Positions 63,119 to 64,000 of a stretch of 64,000 bases of DNA are shown here, in pieces; position 1 is the first letter of the stretch; each line of letters opens with the position of its first letter. Origin of the DNA: an uncultured Phycisphaerales bacterium (GTDB taxonomy: Bacteria > Planctomycetota > Phycisphaerae > Tepidisphaerales > Tepidisphaeraceae); contig CAIQIQ010000067.1 in the NCBI GenBank assembly GCA_903871935.1, positions 56,010 to 120,009 of the forward strand, in the 5' to 3' direction. The position numbers were made by a program, and so were the translations under genes. The notes below the pieces were generated by a model that was not told the origin of the DNA, did not search any database, and worked only from the letters and a program-made list of their open reading frames with translations.

Positions 63119-63730
63119 CTACCCAACTACTTTCACCGGCGCCGTCTTCCACGTCTGCGCGGTCAGAGCGCACACTAGTAGCGTCGCCTCAACCTGTGTC
63201 GGGGTCACATCGGCCGGAAGGATGATCTTCATCGCCCGCCGGTTCCATCCCGTCATGGAGTTGATATACGGTGGGGGGTTCTCAGTCTTGCCATCGAGCC
63301 GCTCAACCGTAAGGGTCTGTTTCGATCCCTCGATGGTATAGACGCCCGGTTCGCCCGGGCGCGCGGTAAGCAGTCCCGAAGCCGTCGCCGCCGCCAGCAC
63401 ATCCTCGCAGCAGACCACCAGCGAATTGTCCTGGGCATCATCAATCGCGAAGACCTGCATCTGGTAGGCGCCATCCGGCACATAGAACAGCACGGCGCGC
63501 TGCAGCGTGCGGATGCGATTGGGCGCCCAGGTGATCATGCGTGCCGCGAGTTCGCGGAATGCCTGAGCGCGTTTGGGCGAGGCTGCCTCGGCCGCCGTGA
63601 GCCGGCGGGCCAGCGGTGTGCTGCCCCGCGCCCCCAGCTTTTCCATTGCTGCCTCGTTGTCCACGGGTTGCCCCAGGAGGGCTTTGGCCTGCTTGAGTGA
63701 TTCGGCGGCTGCATTGGCTTTGCGAGGCAT
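63119..63730 (-). CDS. Hypothetical protein
   Basis: A 203-residue soluble protein of unknown function. An AGGAG site five bases upstream supports the ATG. The N-terminal half is helical and Ala/Lys-rich (MPRKANAAAESLKQAKALLG). The C-terminal half has alternating strands such as LQRAVLFYVPDGAYQMQVF and NSLVVCCEDV. No signal peptide, TM or catalytic motif is visible, and I do not recognise a family. Confidence 0.6.
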   Translation of the reverse strand: MPRKANAAAESLKQAKALLGQPVDNEAAMEKLGARGSTPLARRLTAAEAASPKRAQAFRELAARMITWAPNRIRTLQRAVLFYVPDGAYQMQVFAIDDAQDNSLVVCCEDVLAAATASGLLTARPGEPGVYTIEGSKQTLTVERLDGKTENPPPYINSMTGWNRRAMKIILPADVTPTQVEATLLVCALTAQTWKTAPVKVVG

Positions 63731-63847
63731 AGTTCTCCTGAATACCGGCGCTCCGCGCCAGAGCAGCCCAAAGGGCTCTCACCAGCGCGGAACGAAGAAG
63801 ACGAGCCGAGCTTCCGCCCGGCCCGCCTTGGATTATACCAGAAACTC

Positions 63848-63940
63848 TTACCAGCGGTTGCCGCCGCCACCGCCGCCGCCGCCGCTGCCGCCACGGCCGC
63901 CGCCGAAGCCGCCACGGCCACCGCCGCCCCTGCGCGCCAT
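63848..63940 (-). CDS. Possible tiny Arg-Gly-rich protein
   Basis: A 30-codon ORF with an RGG-type composition (MARRGGGGRGGFGG then Gly-rich to NRW). Such tails usually close RNA-binding proteins, but an in-frame TGA lies just 24 bases upstream of the ATG, so here the tail is isolated. A GGGG stretch lies only two bases before the ATG. It may be a truncated or frameshifted gene end or a chance product of GC-rich sequence. Confidence 0.3.
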   Translation of the reverse strand: MARRGGGGRGGFGGGRGGSGGGGGGGGNRW

Positions 63941-64000
63941 CGCCCCAGGATGGCCGCTCCGTCAAAAAAGAATTACTCTTTGAAAACAGATAGTTAGGCA

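Overview
The window looks like chromosome of a Planctomycetota bacterium, most plausibly of the Phycisphaerae type. This is an inference from gene content, because no rRNA or taxonomic marker is present. The signs are two PEP-CTERM proteins, two Cys-type sulfatases, a GH29 fucosidase, a URO-D-like methyltransferase-family protein, many Gfo/Idh, creatininase and M55-type proteins, a membrane Zn-ribbon protein, and high GC. There are 50-odd credible genes. The many long ORFs in other frames are GC-rich shadows of these.

Layout. 0.1-6.7 kb: ftsH, a YbaK-type deacylase, a metallophosphoesterase, a multi-spanning membrane protein and a nitrilase-family amidohydrolase. 6.7-14 kb: a sugar-catabolism stretch (CBM9-like protein, GH29 fucosidase, URO-D-like protein, DUF309, MFS transporter, M50-like membrane protease, FAD oxidoreductase). 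14-18.4 kb: a complete tripartite drug-efflux operon (outer-membrane factor, HlyD adaptor, DHA2 pump). 18.4-29.6 kb: deacetylase, glutathione peroxidase, epimerase, a large six-hairpin glycosidase-like protein, a Gfo/Idh oxidoreductase, divergent M55 peptidase and creatininase, and two convergent sulfatases. This set fits breakdown of a sulfated, amidated or peptide-bearing glycan.

29.6-40.2 kb is an accessory island. After 1.2 kb of gene-free low-complexity DNA come five small same-strand ORFs separated by four ~91-96 bp imperfect inverted repeats. These repeats have the architecture of integron attC sites, so the array reads as a gene-cassette array with no integrase in view. Next come an Imm32-like gene bracketed by an exact 16-bp direct repeat, three ~165-bp dispersed repeats plus a truncated fourth, a UPF0175 antitoxin whose DUF3368 toxin has been internally deleted, an intact VapBC-type pair with a palindromic operator, and a GNAT acetyltransferase. 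An enolase-superfamily dehydratase lies inside this region.

40.6-51.4 kb: a PEP-CTERM beta-propeller-like protein, a DegT aminotransferase, a UxaE-like tagaturonate epimerase (sharing a bidirectional terminator with the aminotransferase), a beta-helix protein in operon with a DUF362 ferredoxin-like protein, and a glycyl-radical enzyme translationally coupled to its radical-SAM activase. The activase pair implies anaerobic or microaerobic metabolism. 51.4-64 kb: a lipoprotein, a 90-residue minimal PEP-CTERM protein, a J-domain membrane protein, a Zn-ribbon/ankyrin membrane protein with ~13 repeats, a PQQ-type propeller, a gamma-glutamyltransferase, plsY, a self-inhibited Fic protein and hypotheticals, ending with a tiny Arg-Gly-rich ORF.

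The best candidate for something undescribed is the integrase-less cassette array at 30.8-33.1 kb together with the neighbouring repeat-bounded modules. The unassigned glycyl-radical enzyme ranks next.
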